From: Candidatus Mediterraneibacter guildfordensis
Lineage (GTDB): Bacteria; Bacillota; Clostridia; Lachnospirales; Lachnospiraceae
Direction: 5' to 3'
Assembly (NCBI GenBank): GCA_019112735.1
Contig: DXIS01000024.1
Location: 1-38,469, forward strand
Length of the DNA stretch: 38,469 bases
Shown here: positions 17,202 to 26,114 of the stretch, one piece after another
Layout: each line of letters opens with the position of its first letter
Position numbering within the stretch: position 1 is the first letter of the stretch
Made by a program: the position numbers and the translations under genes
The notes under the pieces: generated by a model
Told to the model about the DNA's origin: nothing
Database searches by the model: none
What the model saw: the letters and a program-made list of their open reading frames with translations, nothing else

Positions 17202-17230
17202 ATAGTATCACAGGGAGCCCGGCATGGCAA
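17202..17230 (-). promoter_or_regulatory. Promoter of the CmpB-like gene
   Basis: On the minus strand, TTGCCA (17230-17225), a 17-bp spacer and TACTAT (17207-17202) lie about 55 nt upstream of the start codon. The same intergenic region carries the divergent promoter of the PhoH operon. Confidence 0.55.
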
Positions 17231-17303
17231 CACGGGAGATAGAAGAAGACTGAAGTAGTTTTACGTACATTTAACATTTTTAACATCCTATCTGCCGGTT
17301 CCA

Positions 17304-17312
17304 TGTTATACA
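17304..17312 (+). promoter_or_regulatory. Extended -10 promoter of the phoH-ppk operon
   Basis: TG (17304-17305) one base before TATACA (17307-17312) fits an extended -10 element. No good -35 box lies 17 bp upstream. It is 51 nt before the PhoH start codon. Confidence 0.4.
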
Positions 17313-17363
17313 ATAGACAGCGTAATATCCGGGAGATATCCCGGCGCAGCGAAAGGAAACTGT

Positions 17364-18737
17364 ATGGTAAAGATTTATGTAGTTGATACGAATGTCCTTC
17401 TCCAGGCGCCTTACGCACTGGAGAGCTTTGAGGACAATCAGGTTGTGCTTCCGATGATCGTTCTGGAAGAACTGGACCAGTTTAAAAAAGCGGAGGGAGA
17501 GATCGGCGCCAATGCCCGCCGGGTGATACGTTGTCTTGAGCAGCTGCGGCTCCGTGGGGACCTGATCCGCGGAGTGCCTCTTGAAAACGGCGGCACTGTC
17601 CGTGTAGAGAAGAATTATGTTAATGTCACCCTTCCGGAAGACCTGTCGGATGTATCGGCAGATAACCGAATCCTGCGTGTCTGCCTGGGGCTGGATAAAG
17701 CACACGGGGAACAGGTCGTTCTGGTGACCAAGGATCTGCTGCTGCGGATCAAGGCACAGATCCTCGGCATCTGTGCACAGGATTTTACCACGGATCAGGT
17801 GCTTGAGCGTGAGAATCAGTACAGCGGCAGATGTGAACTGTATGTGCCGGAAGAACTTTTTAAAGATTTTAAGAAGAAAGGGGTGCCTGCCGATCAGGCA
17901 TATACGACGGATGCGGACGGACGAAGTTATGTGCCGGAACTGGAGGAAAACCAGTTTGTGCTGCTCAGAGCCGATCAGTCTGAGAAAAAGACGCAGCTCG
18001 GGCGGGTGACCGGCGGTATGATCCGTAAACTGGAGTACAGGAAGAGCGCGCCGTATGGCATTACGCCGAGAAACGCCGGTCAGTATTTTCTGCAGGAAGC
18101 GCTGATGCAGCCGGCGGACAAGGCGCCGCTTGTCATCGTCAAGGGGATGGCAGGCACGAGCAAGACGTTCTATTCTCTGGCCGTGGGCCTGGAAAAACTC
18201 CTGAATCATCCCACCGGAGAATACCGGAGGATACTTATATGTCGTCCCAATGCCCAGTTCGACGATGATATCGGGTTCCTGCCCGGCGATGAACAGGAGA
18301 AGATCTCGCCGCTTATGCGCCCTGTTATCGATAATCTGGAGCAGCTTATCGATTCCTGCGAGGAGGAGCGTTATCAGGATGAGGAAGAACTGAGCGGAAA
18401 GATCGAAGAGATATTTGCACGAGGGATCATTCAGACAGAAGCGCTTAATTATATAAGAGGCCGGTCCATCATCAAGACTTACCTGATCATTGACGAGGCG
18501 CAGAATACCACGCCGGATCAGATCAAGGGCATTATTACCAGAGCGGGGAAAGATACGAAGATCGTGCTGCTGGGCGATCCGAACCAGATCGACCGCCCGT
18601 TCCTTGATGAACGGACCAATGGTCTGAGCTATGCATCCGAGCATATGAAGGGAAGTCCTCTGTGCTGGCAGATCACGATGACGGCAGGCGAGTGCGAGCG
18701 GTCTGCGCTGGCCATGGAGGCGGTGAAGAGACTTTGA
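17364..18737 (+). CDS. PIN-PhoH fusion protein (PhoH2/YlaK type)
   Basis: The 457-residue protein joins an N-terminal PIN nuclease domain (1-140; VDTNVLL with Asp8, SADNRI, LVTKD) to a C-terminal PhoH ATPase. The Walker A is GMAGTSKT (261-268), with Ser where most PhoH proteins have Gly, and the Walker B is YLIIDEAQN, followed by LLGDPNQID. Characterised PhoH2 proteins are RNA helicase-nucleases linked to RNA decay; the role here is inferred. The start is supported by GCGAAAGGAAAC. Its stop overlaps the TTG start of the HD protein, so the two are coupled in an operon leading to polyphosphate kinase. Confidence 0.92.
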   Translation: MVKIYVVDTNVLLQAPYALESFEDNQVVLPMIVLEELDQFKKAEGEIGANARRVIRCLEQLRLRGDLIRGVPLENGGTVRVEKNYVNVTLPEDLSDVSADNRILRVCLGLDKAHGEQVVLVTKDLLLRIKAQILGICAQDFTTDQVLERENQYSGRCELYVPEELFKDFKKKGVPADQAYTTDADGRSYVPELEENQFVLLRADQSEKKTQLGRVTGGMIRKLEYRKSAPYGITPRNAGQYFLQEALMQPADKAPLVIVKGMAGTSKTFYSLAVGLEKLLNHPTGEYRRILICRPNAQFDDDIGFLPGDEQEKISPLMRPVIDNLEQLIDSCEEERYQDEEELSGKIEEIFARGIIQTEALNYIRGRSIIKTYLIIDEAQNTTPDQIKGIITRAGKDTKIVLLGDPNQIDRPFLDERTNGLSYASEHMKGSPLCWQITMTAGECERSALAMEAVKRL

Positions 18738-19399
18738 TAAAAACAGATTACAAACAGATACGCGCAAATGAAGAGATCAACCTGCTGATAGAGAAGGGCA
18801 ATGATACACTCAAAGAACTGGGCTACACTGAACATTCGAAAAAGCATGCTGCAAAGACAGCAGAGACGGCGGGGCGGATCCTAAAAGAACTGGGTTACGG
18901 AAAACATAAAATAGAACTTGCAAAGATTGCCGGATACATGCATGATATAGGTAACAGCATTAACCGACAGGATCATGCGCACAGTGGGGCGATCCTGGCC
19001 TACCAGATCCTGAAAGATACGGATCTTCCGCTGAAGGATATCCTGGTGATCACGACGGCTGTCGGTCATCATGATGAAGCTACCGGGACGGCTGTGGACG
19101 GAGTGTCCGCCGCCCTGATCCTGGCAGACAAGACGGATGTGCGGCGCAACCGTGTGCAGAACCGGAACAAGGCGACTTTCGATATCCACGACCGGGTGAA
19201 TTATGCGGCATTATCGTCCAGGTTGATTATCGACAAAGAAAAGCGTATGATACAGATGGAACTTGAACTGGATGATTCCATCTGCACGGTGATGGATTAT
19301 TTTGAGATATTCCTGAAGCGCATGCTTATGTGCAGGAGAGCTGCAGAACGCCTGAACTGCAAATTCAAGCTTGTTGCAAACGGAAATAAACTATGCTGA
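18734..19399 (+). CDS. HD-domain phosphohydrolase
   Basis: This 221-residue protein has an HD metal-binding domain: His34 (EHSKKH), the diagnostic His70-Asp71 (MHDIGN), and HHDE near 118. The TTG at 18734 is selected as start because homologues begin at the equivalent IKTDYKQIR, GGAGG lies 13 nt upstream, and the codon overlaps the PhoH stop. Upstream in-frame ATG codons lie inside PhoH and are not credible. HD proteins hydrolyse phosphomonoesters or nucleotides; the substrate cannot be told. Its place between PhoH and PPK1 suggests nucleotide or polyphosphate turnover, but this is inference. Confidence 0.85.
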   Translation: MIKTDYKQIRANEEINLLIEKGNDTLKELGYTEHSKKHAAKTAETAGRILKELGYGKHKIELAKIAGYMHDIGNSINRQDHAHSGAILAYQILKDTDLPLKDILVITTAVGHHDEATGTAVDGVSAALILADKTDVRRNRVQNRNKATFDIHDRVNYAALSSRLIIDKEKRMIQMELELDDSICTVMDYFEIFLKRMLMCRRAAERLNCKFKLVANGNKLC

Positions 19400-19416
19400 C
19401 TGCAAAGGAGAAGAGT

Positions 19417-21465
19417 ATGGAAAACATTTACATGAACAGGGAACTGTCCTGGCTGAAATTCAATGAGCGCGTGCTCGAGGAGGCGGAGAATAACGAGGTG
19501 CCGCTCTGCGAGCGCATGAATTTCGTGTCGATCTACCAGAGCAATCTGGATGAGTTCTTCCGGGTGAGGGTCGGTTCTCTTCAGGACCAGATGCTGGTCA
19601 ATAAAAAGATCCGGGATAATAAGACGAATATGAATTCAGAGGAGCAGATCAAAGCGATCCTGAAAGAAGTGAAGCGTCTGAATAAGAGAAAGGACGCGGC
19701 CTATGCGGATCTGATGAAGAAGGTCGCAGAGTACGGCATCACACTGGTTGATTTTAAGACGGCGAAGCCGGAGGAGAAGAAATTTCTGGAGCAGTATTTC
19801 AACCATGAGATCGTGCCGCTCAGTTCCCCGACCATCGTGGGCAAGCGGCAGCCCTTCCCATTCCTGCGCAATCAGGAGATCTACGCGGTAGTTGTCCTGG
19901 AGACGAGGAGCGGCAAGGAAAGGATCGGTATTATTCCATGCACCAATAATATGGTGGAGCGCCTGGTCGAGATCCCGGGCGGAGATGGAAGGTATATCCT
20001 GTCCGAGAATATCGTGCTCCATTATATCGGCAAAGTATTTAAGGGGTATAAGGTCATTGGCAAATCGCTGATCCGTGTGGTGAGAAATGCGGACATCGAT
20101 GCGGACGCCCTGTATGATGAGGATCTTGACTACCGCGAGTTCATGGCGGATCTGATGAAACAGAGGAAGAAGCTTACGCCGGTCCGTCTGGATATGTCCA
20201 GAGAGATCGATGTGTCGGTGGTTGAATCCCTGTGCAGATATCTGAAGGTGGAGCCGGAGCGGGTGTTCCGCTCGGATGCGCCGCTGGATCTTTCGTTTAT
20301 CTATAAGCTGCAGGATCTTCTGCGCATGCATCCGGAACTTTTCTATGGGAAGCGGGTGCCGCAGAAATCGGCGTCATTCCGCGACGGTGAGAGCATCATC
20401 CGTCAGATCGAGGAGGGGGACAAGCTTCTGTCCTACCCCTATGAGTCGATCCGCCCGTTCCTCAATATGCTCTATGAGGCGGCGGAGGATGAGAATGTCC
20501 TGTCCATCAAAATGACCCTTTACCGGCTGGCGAAGCAGAGCAAGATCGTGGAGGCGCTGTGCGAGGCGGCTGAGAACGGCAAGGAAGTCGTTGTCCTTGT
20601 GGAGCTGCGGGCGCGGTTTGACGAGGAGAATAACATCCGCTGGTCCCGGATGCTTGAGAAGGCGGGCTGCCAGATCATCTACGGCCTGGAAGGGTTTAAG
20701 GTTCATTCCAAATTGTGCCTGATCACGAAGAAAGGCAGGGACGGGGTCGAATACATTACCCAGATCGGCACCGGAAACTATAACGAGAAGACGGCGCGGC
20801 TTTATACGGACCTGTCCCTGATGACGGCGAATGTGGAGATCGGCCTGGACGCGGCCGCTGTATTCCAGGCGCTGACCAAGGGCGAGACCGTTGAAGAGTC
20901 CGGTCATCTGCTGGTGGCTCCGAAGTGCCTGCAGAACCGCATCCTTGACATGATCCAGGAGGAGATTGACCACAAGAAGAACGGGGAGGAGGCTTACATC
21001 GGCCTGAAGCTCAACTCGCTGACGGATAAGAAGATCATGGATAAGCTGGTTGAAGCGTCCTGCGCGGGCGTGCACATCGACATGATCATCCGCGGCATCA
21101 GCTGCCTGATCCCGGGCGTGGAGGGAAAGACGGAGAATATCCGCATCATCAGCATTGTCGGTCGGTTCCTTGAACATTCCAGGATCTATATCTTCGGCTG
21201 CGGAGAGCGGAGAAAATATTACATCTCCTCCGCGGACTTTATGACAAGAAATACCGTGAAGCGTGTGGAAGTAGCGGCGCCTGTCTATGATCCGGCGATC
21301 AAAGCCCGGATTCAGGGCATTTTCGACCTGATGCTCAGTGACAATCAGAAAGCAAGAGATGAGAGTGCGGAAGGTGTCTATGCGCTTGTTCCGCATGAGG
21401 GAGAACCGGTCAATTCACAGGAGATCCTTTATCAGGAAGCCTATGACAGGGCGGCTTTGAGGTGA
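19417..21465 (+). CDS. ppk1: Polyphosphate kinase 1
   Basis: The 682-residue enzyme polymerises the ATP gamma-phosphate into polyphosphate, reversibly. The N-terminal domain begins YMNRELSWLKFNERVLEEA, as is typical. The autophosphorylated histidine is His430 (KVHSKLCLI) and the second active-site histidine His587 (LEHSRIY); their spacing of 157 matches E. coli PPK1. ATG 19417 is chosen from AAAGGAG 7 nt upstream; an ATG at 19393 overlaps the HD gene and is less likely. It sits 17 nt after the HD gene and 4 nt before the CorA gene, so the operon appears continuous. Confidence 0.96.
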   Translation: MENIYMNRELSWLKFNERVLEEAENNEVPLCERMNFVSIYQSNLDEFFRVRVGSLQDQMLVNKKIRDNKTNMNSEEQIKAILKEVKRLNKRKDAAYADLMKKVAEYGITLVDFKTAKPEEKKFLEQYFNHEIVPLSSPTIVGKRQPFPFLRNQEIYAVVVLETRSGKERIGIIPCTNNMVERLVEIPGGDGRYILSENIVLHYIGKVFKGYKVIGKSLIRVVRNADIDADALYDEDLDYREFMADLMKQRKKLTPVRLDMSREIDVSVVESLCRYLKVEPERVFRSDAPLDLSFIYKLQDLLRMHPELFYGKRVPQKSASFRDGESIIRQIEEGDKLLSYPYESIRPFLNMLYEAAEDENVLSIKMTLYRLAKQSKIVEALCEAAENGKEVVVLVELRARFDEENNIRWSRMLEKAGCQIIYGLEGFKVHSKLCLITKKGRDGVEYITQIGTGNYNEKTARLYTDLSLMTANVEIGLDAAAVFQALTKGETVEESGHLLVAPKCLQNRILDMIQEEIDHKKNGEEAYIGLKLNSLTDKKIMDKLVEASCAGVHIDMIIRGISCLIPGVEGKTENIRIISIVGRFLEHSRIYIFGCGERRKYYISSADFMTRNTVKRVEVAAPVYDPAIKARIQGIFDLMLSDNQKARDESAEGVYALVPHEGEPVNSQEILYQEAYDRAALR

Positions 21466-21469
21466 GCGT

Positions 21470-22381
21470 ATGATTTACAGATTCGGGGACCGGCTCGTCC
21501 CGGTTACAATTGAAGAGTGGGAAGCGGACCGGTCTCCGGCAGTATTTGTTACGGATTCCAGACATGCAGATAAGATCCTCGCGAAAGCGGGGATCATCTA
21601 TGAGAATGAGATCCACGTGTCGAAGATCGGGTTCTGCAGGCTGGAAAACCAGCAGGACTGCATCGTGGGTACGCTGTGCATCCCGAAGCTTCTGGATGTG
21701 CTCGGCAGCAGATACCGGATGTATTTCTTTGTCAACCGGAGCAATGTTGTGATCATAGATGACGAGGATTTTTCTGAACGGCTGATCCGGCGCATCCAGC
21801 AGAAGAAAACCCGTCAGGGAGAGAATAAAGAACGCTTTATCTATAATTATATTTCGGAATTTATCAGCCGGGATCTGGAGATGCTTGTGGCGTATGAACG
21901 CCGGCTTTTGAGAATGGAAGAGGATGTGAGTCAGGAGCACATCAGCGGGTTCCAGGCGAAGCTGATGCCGATCCGCAGGGAACTTCTGAATCTTCGGAGT
22001 TATTATGATGAGATCATGGATCTGACGAAGGAACTGGAAGAGAATGAAAACGGATTTTTCCTGAAAAAGCATTTGAAATATTTTGGAACACTGACAGACC
22101 GTGCGGACCGACTGATGAGCCGGACCAGCCATCTGCTGGAATATGCGCAGCAGGTAAAAGAAGCGTATCAGGCGCAGATCGATGCGCGGCAGAACAGCAA
22201 TATGCAGTTCCTGACGGTGATATCCACGATCTTCTTTCCCCTGACCCTGATCACGGGATGGTACGGCATGAATTTCCGTGATATGCCGGGGCTTGAGGAC
22301 GGGTACCCGTTTGTGGTGATCTTAAGCGTCATTGTGATTGTCGGCTGTATCATCATCTTTAAAAAGAAACATATTTTATAG
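21470..22381 (+). CDS. CorA-family divalent cation transporter
   Basis: The 303-residue protein has the CorA layout: a cytoplasmic N-terminal domain with long helices (about 120-230) and two C-terminal transmembrane helices. The signature YGMNF follows the first helix (about 265-269), and a basic KKKH tail ends the protein. CorA proteins import Mg2+ or other divalent metals. The ribosome site GAGGTGA overlaps the ppk1 end. Mg2+ is the counter-ion and cofactor of polyphosphate, so the linkage to PPK1 makes sense. The last 6 bp overlap the convergent XRE gene. Confidence 0.9.
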   Translation: MIYRFGDRLVPVTIEEWEADRSPAVFVTDSRHADKILAKAGIIYENEIHVSKIGFCRLENQQDCIVGTLCIPKLLDVLGSRYRMYFFVNRSNVVIIDDEDFSERLIRRIQQKKTRQGENKERFIYNYISEFISRDLEMLVAYERRLLRMEEDVSQEHISGFQAKLMPIRRELLNLRSYYDEIMDLTKELEENENGFFLKKHLKYFGTLTDRADRLMSRTSHLLEYAQQVKEAYQAQIDARQNSNMQFLTVISTIFFPLTLITGWYGMNFRDMPGLEDGYPFVVILSVIVIVGCIIIFKKKHIL

Positions 22382-22750
22382 ATCCAGGACTTTCCGGATG
22401 ACCAGCCGTTCGCTTTCTCCGGCGTTCCGGTATTTTGTGAGCAGTGAGACTTCCTCTTCAGTGAGATAGATGCTGCCGTTCCCGTCCTGCAGTTTTCCGG
22501 TGAGATAGGGCCCCGCTGTTTCATTGACCACGCCGCTGCCGGTACAGGTCTGTGTGACGAGCTGTTCCAGCTTCACGCCGTAGATGTCTGCGATGCGGAT
22601 CAGAAGGTCGATATCAGGGATCCGTTTGCCCGTCTCATAATTCGAGTAGGCCTGGCGGGACAGATTGAGCATTTCACCGATCTGTTTCTGCGTATAATCG
22701 TGGTCGAGCCGCAGTCTGCGCAGATTGATCGCCAGCTGGATATTTGACAC
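22376..22750 (-). CDS. XRE-family transcriptional regulator
   Basis: The 124-residue protein has an N-terminal helix-turn-helix (about 5-60; YTQKQIGEMLNLSRQAYSNYE) and a C-terminal segment of unknown role. The GTG at 22750 is chosen as start since GGAGGTG is 6 nt upstream; the ATG at 22765 overlaps that ribosome site. Its own promoter lies between two perfect inverted 12-mers, suggesting autoregulation. The stop overlaps the convergent CorA gene by 6 bp. Targets beyond its own promoter are unknown. Confidence 0.87.
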   Translation of the reverse strand: MSNIQLAINLRRLRLDHDYTQKQIGEMLNLSRQAYSNYETGKRIPDIDLLIRIADIYGVKLEQLVTQTCTGSGVVNETAGPYLTGKLQDGNGSIYLTEEEVSLLTKYRNAGESERLVIRKVLDL

Positions 22751-22764
22751 CGGAAACACCTCCA

Positions 22765-22814
22765 TTTACAGGAAAATTTAAAACTTAAGTCATTATATCA
22801 AGTTTTCCTGTAAA
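22765..22814 (-). promoter_or_regulatory. XRE gene promoter flanked by a perfect 12-bp inverted repeat
   Basis: TTTACAGGAAAA (22765-22776) and TTTTCCTGTAAA (22803-22814) are exact inverted copies separated by 26 bp. Between them the minus strand carries TATAAT (22797-22792) preceded by TG one base away, an extended -10. One copy lies just upstream of the -10 and the other downstream, next to the ribosome site. The layout suggests two operator half-sites bound by the XRE protein itself. Confidence 0.65.
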
Positions 22815-22883
22815 GAAAGTGTTATGCAACAGAACAGAGAATATACAGAATAAAGCAACAAAACGTTGCGCATTTATAGATCT

Positions 22884-23348
22884 TTATTTATCAGGCGGCT
22901 CCATGCGGCTGAGTACGCTGTTGTGATACAGCGGAGAGCAGGTGACGTCTTCGCCCAGCCAGGCCGGAGGCTGATAATTAACCGCCGTGTCTTCGTCCGG
23001 GAATTCAATCTCGGCGATCACAAGCGGTTTCAGGTCTCCCTCAAATATATCAAGTTCCAGAGTCAGGTGGTCCTTAAGCGGGATCACATATCTTTTTTTC
23101 CGGATCACACGCCCGTCGGCCTTGGCGATGAGATGCCGGTACCCTTCTTCTGTGAGCGGGAGATTGTATTCCTCGCGGACCATGAGCCCTTTTGATTTGT
23201 AGGTGAGGATATAACTGTCGTTGTCCTTTCGCACCCGTACGACCGGTGCGGTGCAGAGATATCCCTGTTCGATCTCCCGGACCGGGTAATCCGCCGGATC
23301 AAAAGGCAGGTTTGTCAGATCGGGAAGAAATTTGCGTTCGATTTCCAT
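22884..23348 (-). CDS. CYTH-domain protein (triphosphate tunnel metalloenzyme)
   Basis: The 154-residue protein opens with MEIERKF, the ExExK signature (Glu2, Glu4, Lys6), and continues with alternating charged strands (VRVRKDN, LTYKSKG, IRKKRYVIP, LELDIFEGDL, AEIEFPDE) as in the CYTH tunnel fold. Members hydrolyse inorganic triphosphate, thiamine triphosphate or similar, or act as class IV adenylate cyclases; in bacteria triphosphatase activity is usual. ATG 23348 has AAAGGA 8 nt upstream. The proximity to ppk1 is suggestive but it is a separate transcription unit. Confidence 0.88.
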   Translation of the reverse strand: MEIERKFLPDLTNLPFDPADYPVREIEQGYLCTAPVVRVRKDNDSYILTYKSKGLMVREEYNLPLTEEGYRHLIAKADGRVIRKKRYVIPLKDHLTLELDIFEGDLKPLVIAEIEFPDEDTAVNYQPPAWLGEDVTCSPLYHNSVLSRMEPPDK

Positions 23349-23425
23349 TATAGAATCCTTTCTTTTTTTATTTTTCATTCTGTTTTCCATTATAAGAAAA
23401 AAACGTGCACGATTCCAGTAGGAAA

Positions 23426-23434
23426 TGGTATAAT
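23426..23434 (+). promoter_or_regulatory. Extended -10 promoter of the DJ-1 family gene
   Basis: TG one base before TATAAT (23429-23434) gives a strong extended -10 element 31 nt upstream of the start codon; no clear -35 box. Confidence 0.6.
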
Positions 23435-23465
23435 CAACTGAAAGATAAGTACAGGAGGACAGACT

Positions 23466-24017
23466 ATGAGCAAAGCATATGTATTTCTTGCGGATGGATT
23501 TGAGGAGATCGAGGGGCTGACCGTTGTGGACGTGCTGCGCCGCGCCGGTGTTGATACGGTTACAGTATCCGTAATGGGGAGAAAAGAGATCAGCGGATCA
23601 CACGGGATCCCTGTGGGGGCGGATGACGTGTTTGAGAAACTGGATATGAGTGATGCGGATCTTCTGGTCCTGCCCGGCGGCATGCCCGGGACCCTGCATC
23701 TGAAGGCCCATGAGGGGCTGAGAGAACTGCTTGTTACAGCTGACAGGGAGGAGAAATATCTGGCTGCCATCTGCGCGGCCCCGTCGGTCCTCAGTGAACT
23801 GGGCATGCTGAAAGGAAGAAAGGCATGTGCGTATCCGTCTTTCGAGGAGACGCTTGACTGTGCGGAGGTGCTTAAGGTCCCTGTTGTTACGGACGGGCAT
23901 ATTACAACCGGCAGAGGAATGGGCGCCGCGATCCCGTTTGCCCTCCGGCTGACGGAGATTCTTTGCGGAAAAGAGAAAGCAGAGGAGATCAGGACATCTA
24001 TCGTGTACAATGTGTAA
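23466..24017 (+). CDS. DJ-1/PfpI family protein
   Basis: The 183-residue protein belongs to the DJ-1/ThiJ group. Glu15 in DGFEEIE and the nucleophile-elbow Cys103 in AAICAAPSVL are the conserved catalytic pair; HITTGRGMGAA lies near the C-terminus. Related proteins act as chaperones, glyoxalase-like enzymes or proposed deglycases; the activity here cannot be assigned. The start has AGGAGGA 8 nt upstream and the gene has its own promoter. It sits as a single gene before trigger factor. Confidence 0.92.
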   Translation: MSKAYVFLADGFEEIEGLTVVDVLRRAGVDTVTVSVMGRKEISGSHGIPVGADDVFEKLDMSDADLLVLPGGMPGTLHLKAHEGLRELLVTADREEKYLAAICAAPSVLSELGMLKGRKACAYPSFEETLDCAEVLKVPVVTDGHITTGRGMGAAIPFALRLTEILCGKEKAEEIRTSIVYNV

Positions 24018-24045
24018 AAAACACTGGAAATATGCGGATTTATGT

Positions 24046-24135
24046 GCTATACTGTTTCAATGACTGCAAAGGTGTGTTTCCGCAGGCCAGCGGAGGACAA
24101 TATTTACGGCCTTTGTACATTCAAGGAGGAAGAAA
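24046..24135 (+). promoter_or_regulatory. Promoter and folded leader of tig
   Basis: TATACT (24048-24053) with TG one base upstream is an extended -10. The leader then folds: 24065-24072 pairs with 24110-24117 (TGCAAAGG/CCTTTGTA, one G-U), enclosing CCGC/GCGG around 24080-24092. The helix ends about 10 nt before the ribosome site AAGGAGG. Confidence 0.4.
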
Positions 24136-25425
24136 ATGAGTTTACAGGTAGAAAAATTAGAACATAATATGGCGAAGCTGACCATCGAAGTATCAGCTGA
24201 GGAAGTGGAGAAGGCTCTTCAGGCGGCGTACCTGAAAGAACGTTCAAAGATCAGCCTTCCGGGATTCCGTAAAGGCAAAGTGCCGCGCCAGATGATCGAG
24301 AAGATGTACGGCCCGGAAGTGTTCTATGATGAAGCTGCAAATCATATGATATCAGAGGCCTATGGCAAAGCTTACGATGAGTGCGAACTGGACATCGTTT
24401 CACAGCCGAAGGTTGAGGTTGTTCAGCTGGAGAAGGGCAAACCGTTCATCTTCACAGCGGAAGTTGCAGTGAAGCCGGAAGTAACTCTTGGCGAATATAA
24501 AGGGCTGAAGGTAGACAAGGTCTCCACGAGAGTGACACAGAAAGAAGTGGATGAGGAGATCGAGAAAGAGCGTGAGCGCAATGCCCGCACCGTTGAAGTG
24601 ACAGACAGAGCGGTACAGGACAAGGATCAGATTACACTTGATTTTGAAGGATTCGTTGACGGCGAGGCGTTTGACGGCGGAAAGGCTGAGAAGTATCCGC
24701 TGACGATCGGTTCCGGTTCCTTTATCCCGGGATTCGAAGATCAGCTTGTCGGCGCTGAGATCGGCAAAGAAGTTGAAGTGAAGGTTACATTCCCGGAGGA
24801 TTATCAGGCGGAGAACCTGGCGGGCAAAGACGCTGTGTTCAAATGCACGGTACATGAGATCAAGGCGAAAGAGCTTCCGGAGCTTGACGACGAGTTTGTA
24901 TCCGACGTTTCTGACAAGAGCGAGACTGTTGATGAGTACAAGGCTGAAGTAAAGGCCAAGATCAAAGAGCGCAAGGAGAACGAAGGAAAGCAGAAGAGAG
25001 AGGATCAGTCTGTGGAGCAGGCGGTTGCCAACGCACAGATGGATATCCCGGATCCGATGATCGATCTTCAGGCAAGACAGATGGCGGACGATTTTGCACG
25101 CCGCATCATGCAGCAGGGCATGAGCATGGAGCAGTACTTCCAGTTCACAGGCCTTGATGAAGAGAAGATGATGGAAGAGTTCAAGCCGCAGGCAGAGAAG
25201 CGCATCCGTACGAGACTGGTGCTCGAGGCGGTTGTTGCAGCGGAGAATATCGAGATCTCTGACGAGCGTCTTGACGAGGAACTTCAGAAGATGGCTGATG
25301 CTTACCAGATGGAAGTTGGCAAGCTCAAAGAATTCATGGGCGACAACGAGAAAAAACAGATGAAAGAAGATATTGCAGTTCAGGAGGCAGTGACACTCAT
25401 TGCCGATGCGGCAGTAGAAGGTTAA
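24136..25425 (+). CDS. tig: Trigger factor (ribosome-bound chaperone, prolyl isomerase)
   Basis: At 429 residues this is full length. The N-terminal ribosome-binding domain carries GFRKGKVP (43-50), the middle FKBP-like domain runs about 150-240 ([31 protein letters not shown]), and the C-terminal chaperone domain is helical. It binds ribosomal protein L23 near the exit tunnel and shields nascent chains. AAGGAGGAAG precedes the ATG. A strong terminator follows, so tig is separate from clpP, although the gene order tig-clpP-clpX-lon is widely conserved. Confidence 0.97.
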   Translation: MSLQVEKLEHNMAKLTIEVSAEEVEKALQAAYLKERSKISLPGFRKGKVPRQMIEKMYGPEVFYDEAANHMISEAYGKAYDECELDIVSQPKVEVVQLEKGKPFIFTAEVAVKPEVTLGEYKGLKVDKVSTRVTQKEVDEEIEKERERNARTVEVTDRAVQDKDQITLDFEGFVDGEAFDGGKAEKYPLTIGSGSFIPGFEDQLVGAEIGKEVEVKVTFPEDYQAENLAGKDAVFKCTVHEIKAKELPELDDEFVSDVSDKSETVDEYKAEVKAKIKERKENEGKQKREDQSVEQAVANAQMDIPDPMIDLQARQMADDFARRIMQQGMSMEQYFQFTGLDEEKMMEEFKPQAEKRIRTRLVLEAVVAAENIEISDERLDEELQKMADAYQMEVGKLKEFMGDNEKKQMKEDIAVQEAVTLIADAAVEG

Positions 25426-25437
25426 GCAGGACATAAG

Positions 25438-25466
25438 AAAAGGTGTGCCGCAGGGCGCACCTTTTA
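25438..25466 (+). terminator. Terminator after tig
   Basis: AAAAGGTGTGCC (25438-25449) pairs with GGCGCACCTTTT (25454-25465), one G-U, with a GCAG loop. The 3' arm is itself the T-run. Confidence 0.85.
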
Positions 25467-25498
25467 TCAGATTATACCGGAGAAAGGAAGGCATATAT

Positions 25499-26080
25499 AT
25501 GAGTTTAGTACCCTATGTCATCGAACAGACAAGCCGCGGCGAGCGGTCATATGATATTTATTCAAGACTTTTAAAGGAGAGGATCATTTTCCTCGGAGAG
25601 GAAGTAAATGACGTGTCCGCGAGTGTTGTAGTGGCACAGTTGCTCTTCCTTGAAGCGGATGACCCGGAGAAAGACATCCAGCTGTACATCAACAGCCCGG
25701 GCGGATCCGTGACAGCCGGAATGGCGATCTACGACACTATGAAATATATCAAATGCGATGTGTCTACCGTGTGCATCGGCATGGCTGCGAGCATGGGCGC
25801 ATTCCTTCTCGCAGGCGGCACGAAAGGCAAGCGGTTCGCGCTCCCGAATGCGGAGATCATGATCCACCAGCCGTCAGGCGGCGCGCAGGGACAGGCGACG
25901 GAGATCCAGATCGCTGCAGAGCATATCCTGCGCACGAAGCAGAAATTAAATGAGATCCTGGCTGCAAATACCGGACAGGATCTGGAGACGATCAAGGCCG
26001 ATACGGAGCGTGATAATTTTATGTCCGCACAGGAGGCGAAAGACTACGGCCTGATCGATGAAGTGATCGTAAATCACTAA
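25499..26080 (+). CDS. clpP: ATP-dependent Clp protease proteolytic subunit
   Basis: The 193-residue serine protease has the catalytic triad Ser98 (GMAASMGA), His123 (MIHQP) and Asp172. It forms a two-ring 14-mer that degrades proteins unfolded by ClpX. The start [11 protein letters not shown] is the family norm, with GAAAGGAAGG upstream of ATG 25499; an earlier in-frame ATG at 25445 lies inside the tig terminator and is rejected. clpX follows 34 nt later, probably in one transcript. Confidence 0.97.
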   Translation: MSLVPYVIEQTSRGERSYDIYSRLLKERIIFLGEEVNDVSASVVVAQLLFLEADDPEKDIQLYINSPGGSVTAGMAIYDTMKYIKCDVSTVCIGMAASMGAFLLAGGTKGKRFALPNAEIMIHQPSGGAQGQATEIQIAAEHILRTKQKLNEILAANTGQDLETIKADTERDNFMSAQEAKDYGLIDEVIVNH

Positions 26081-26114
26081 TCAATCACGAAGCTGATGTA
26101 TGAGGTGAAAGAGT

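Noticed and set aside
18662-18733. An upstream ATG start for the HD protein
   Set aside because: It is deep inside PhoH in another frame, and the extra residues do not resemble the family; the TTG at 18734 fits better.
25445-25498. An upstream start for ClpP
   Set aside because: The extension overlaps the tig terminator and is absent in the family; the ATG at 25499 has a good ribosome site.
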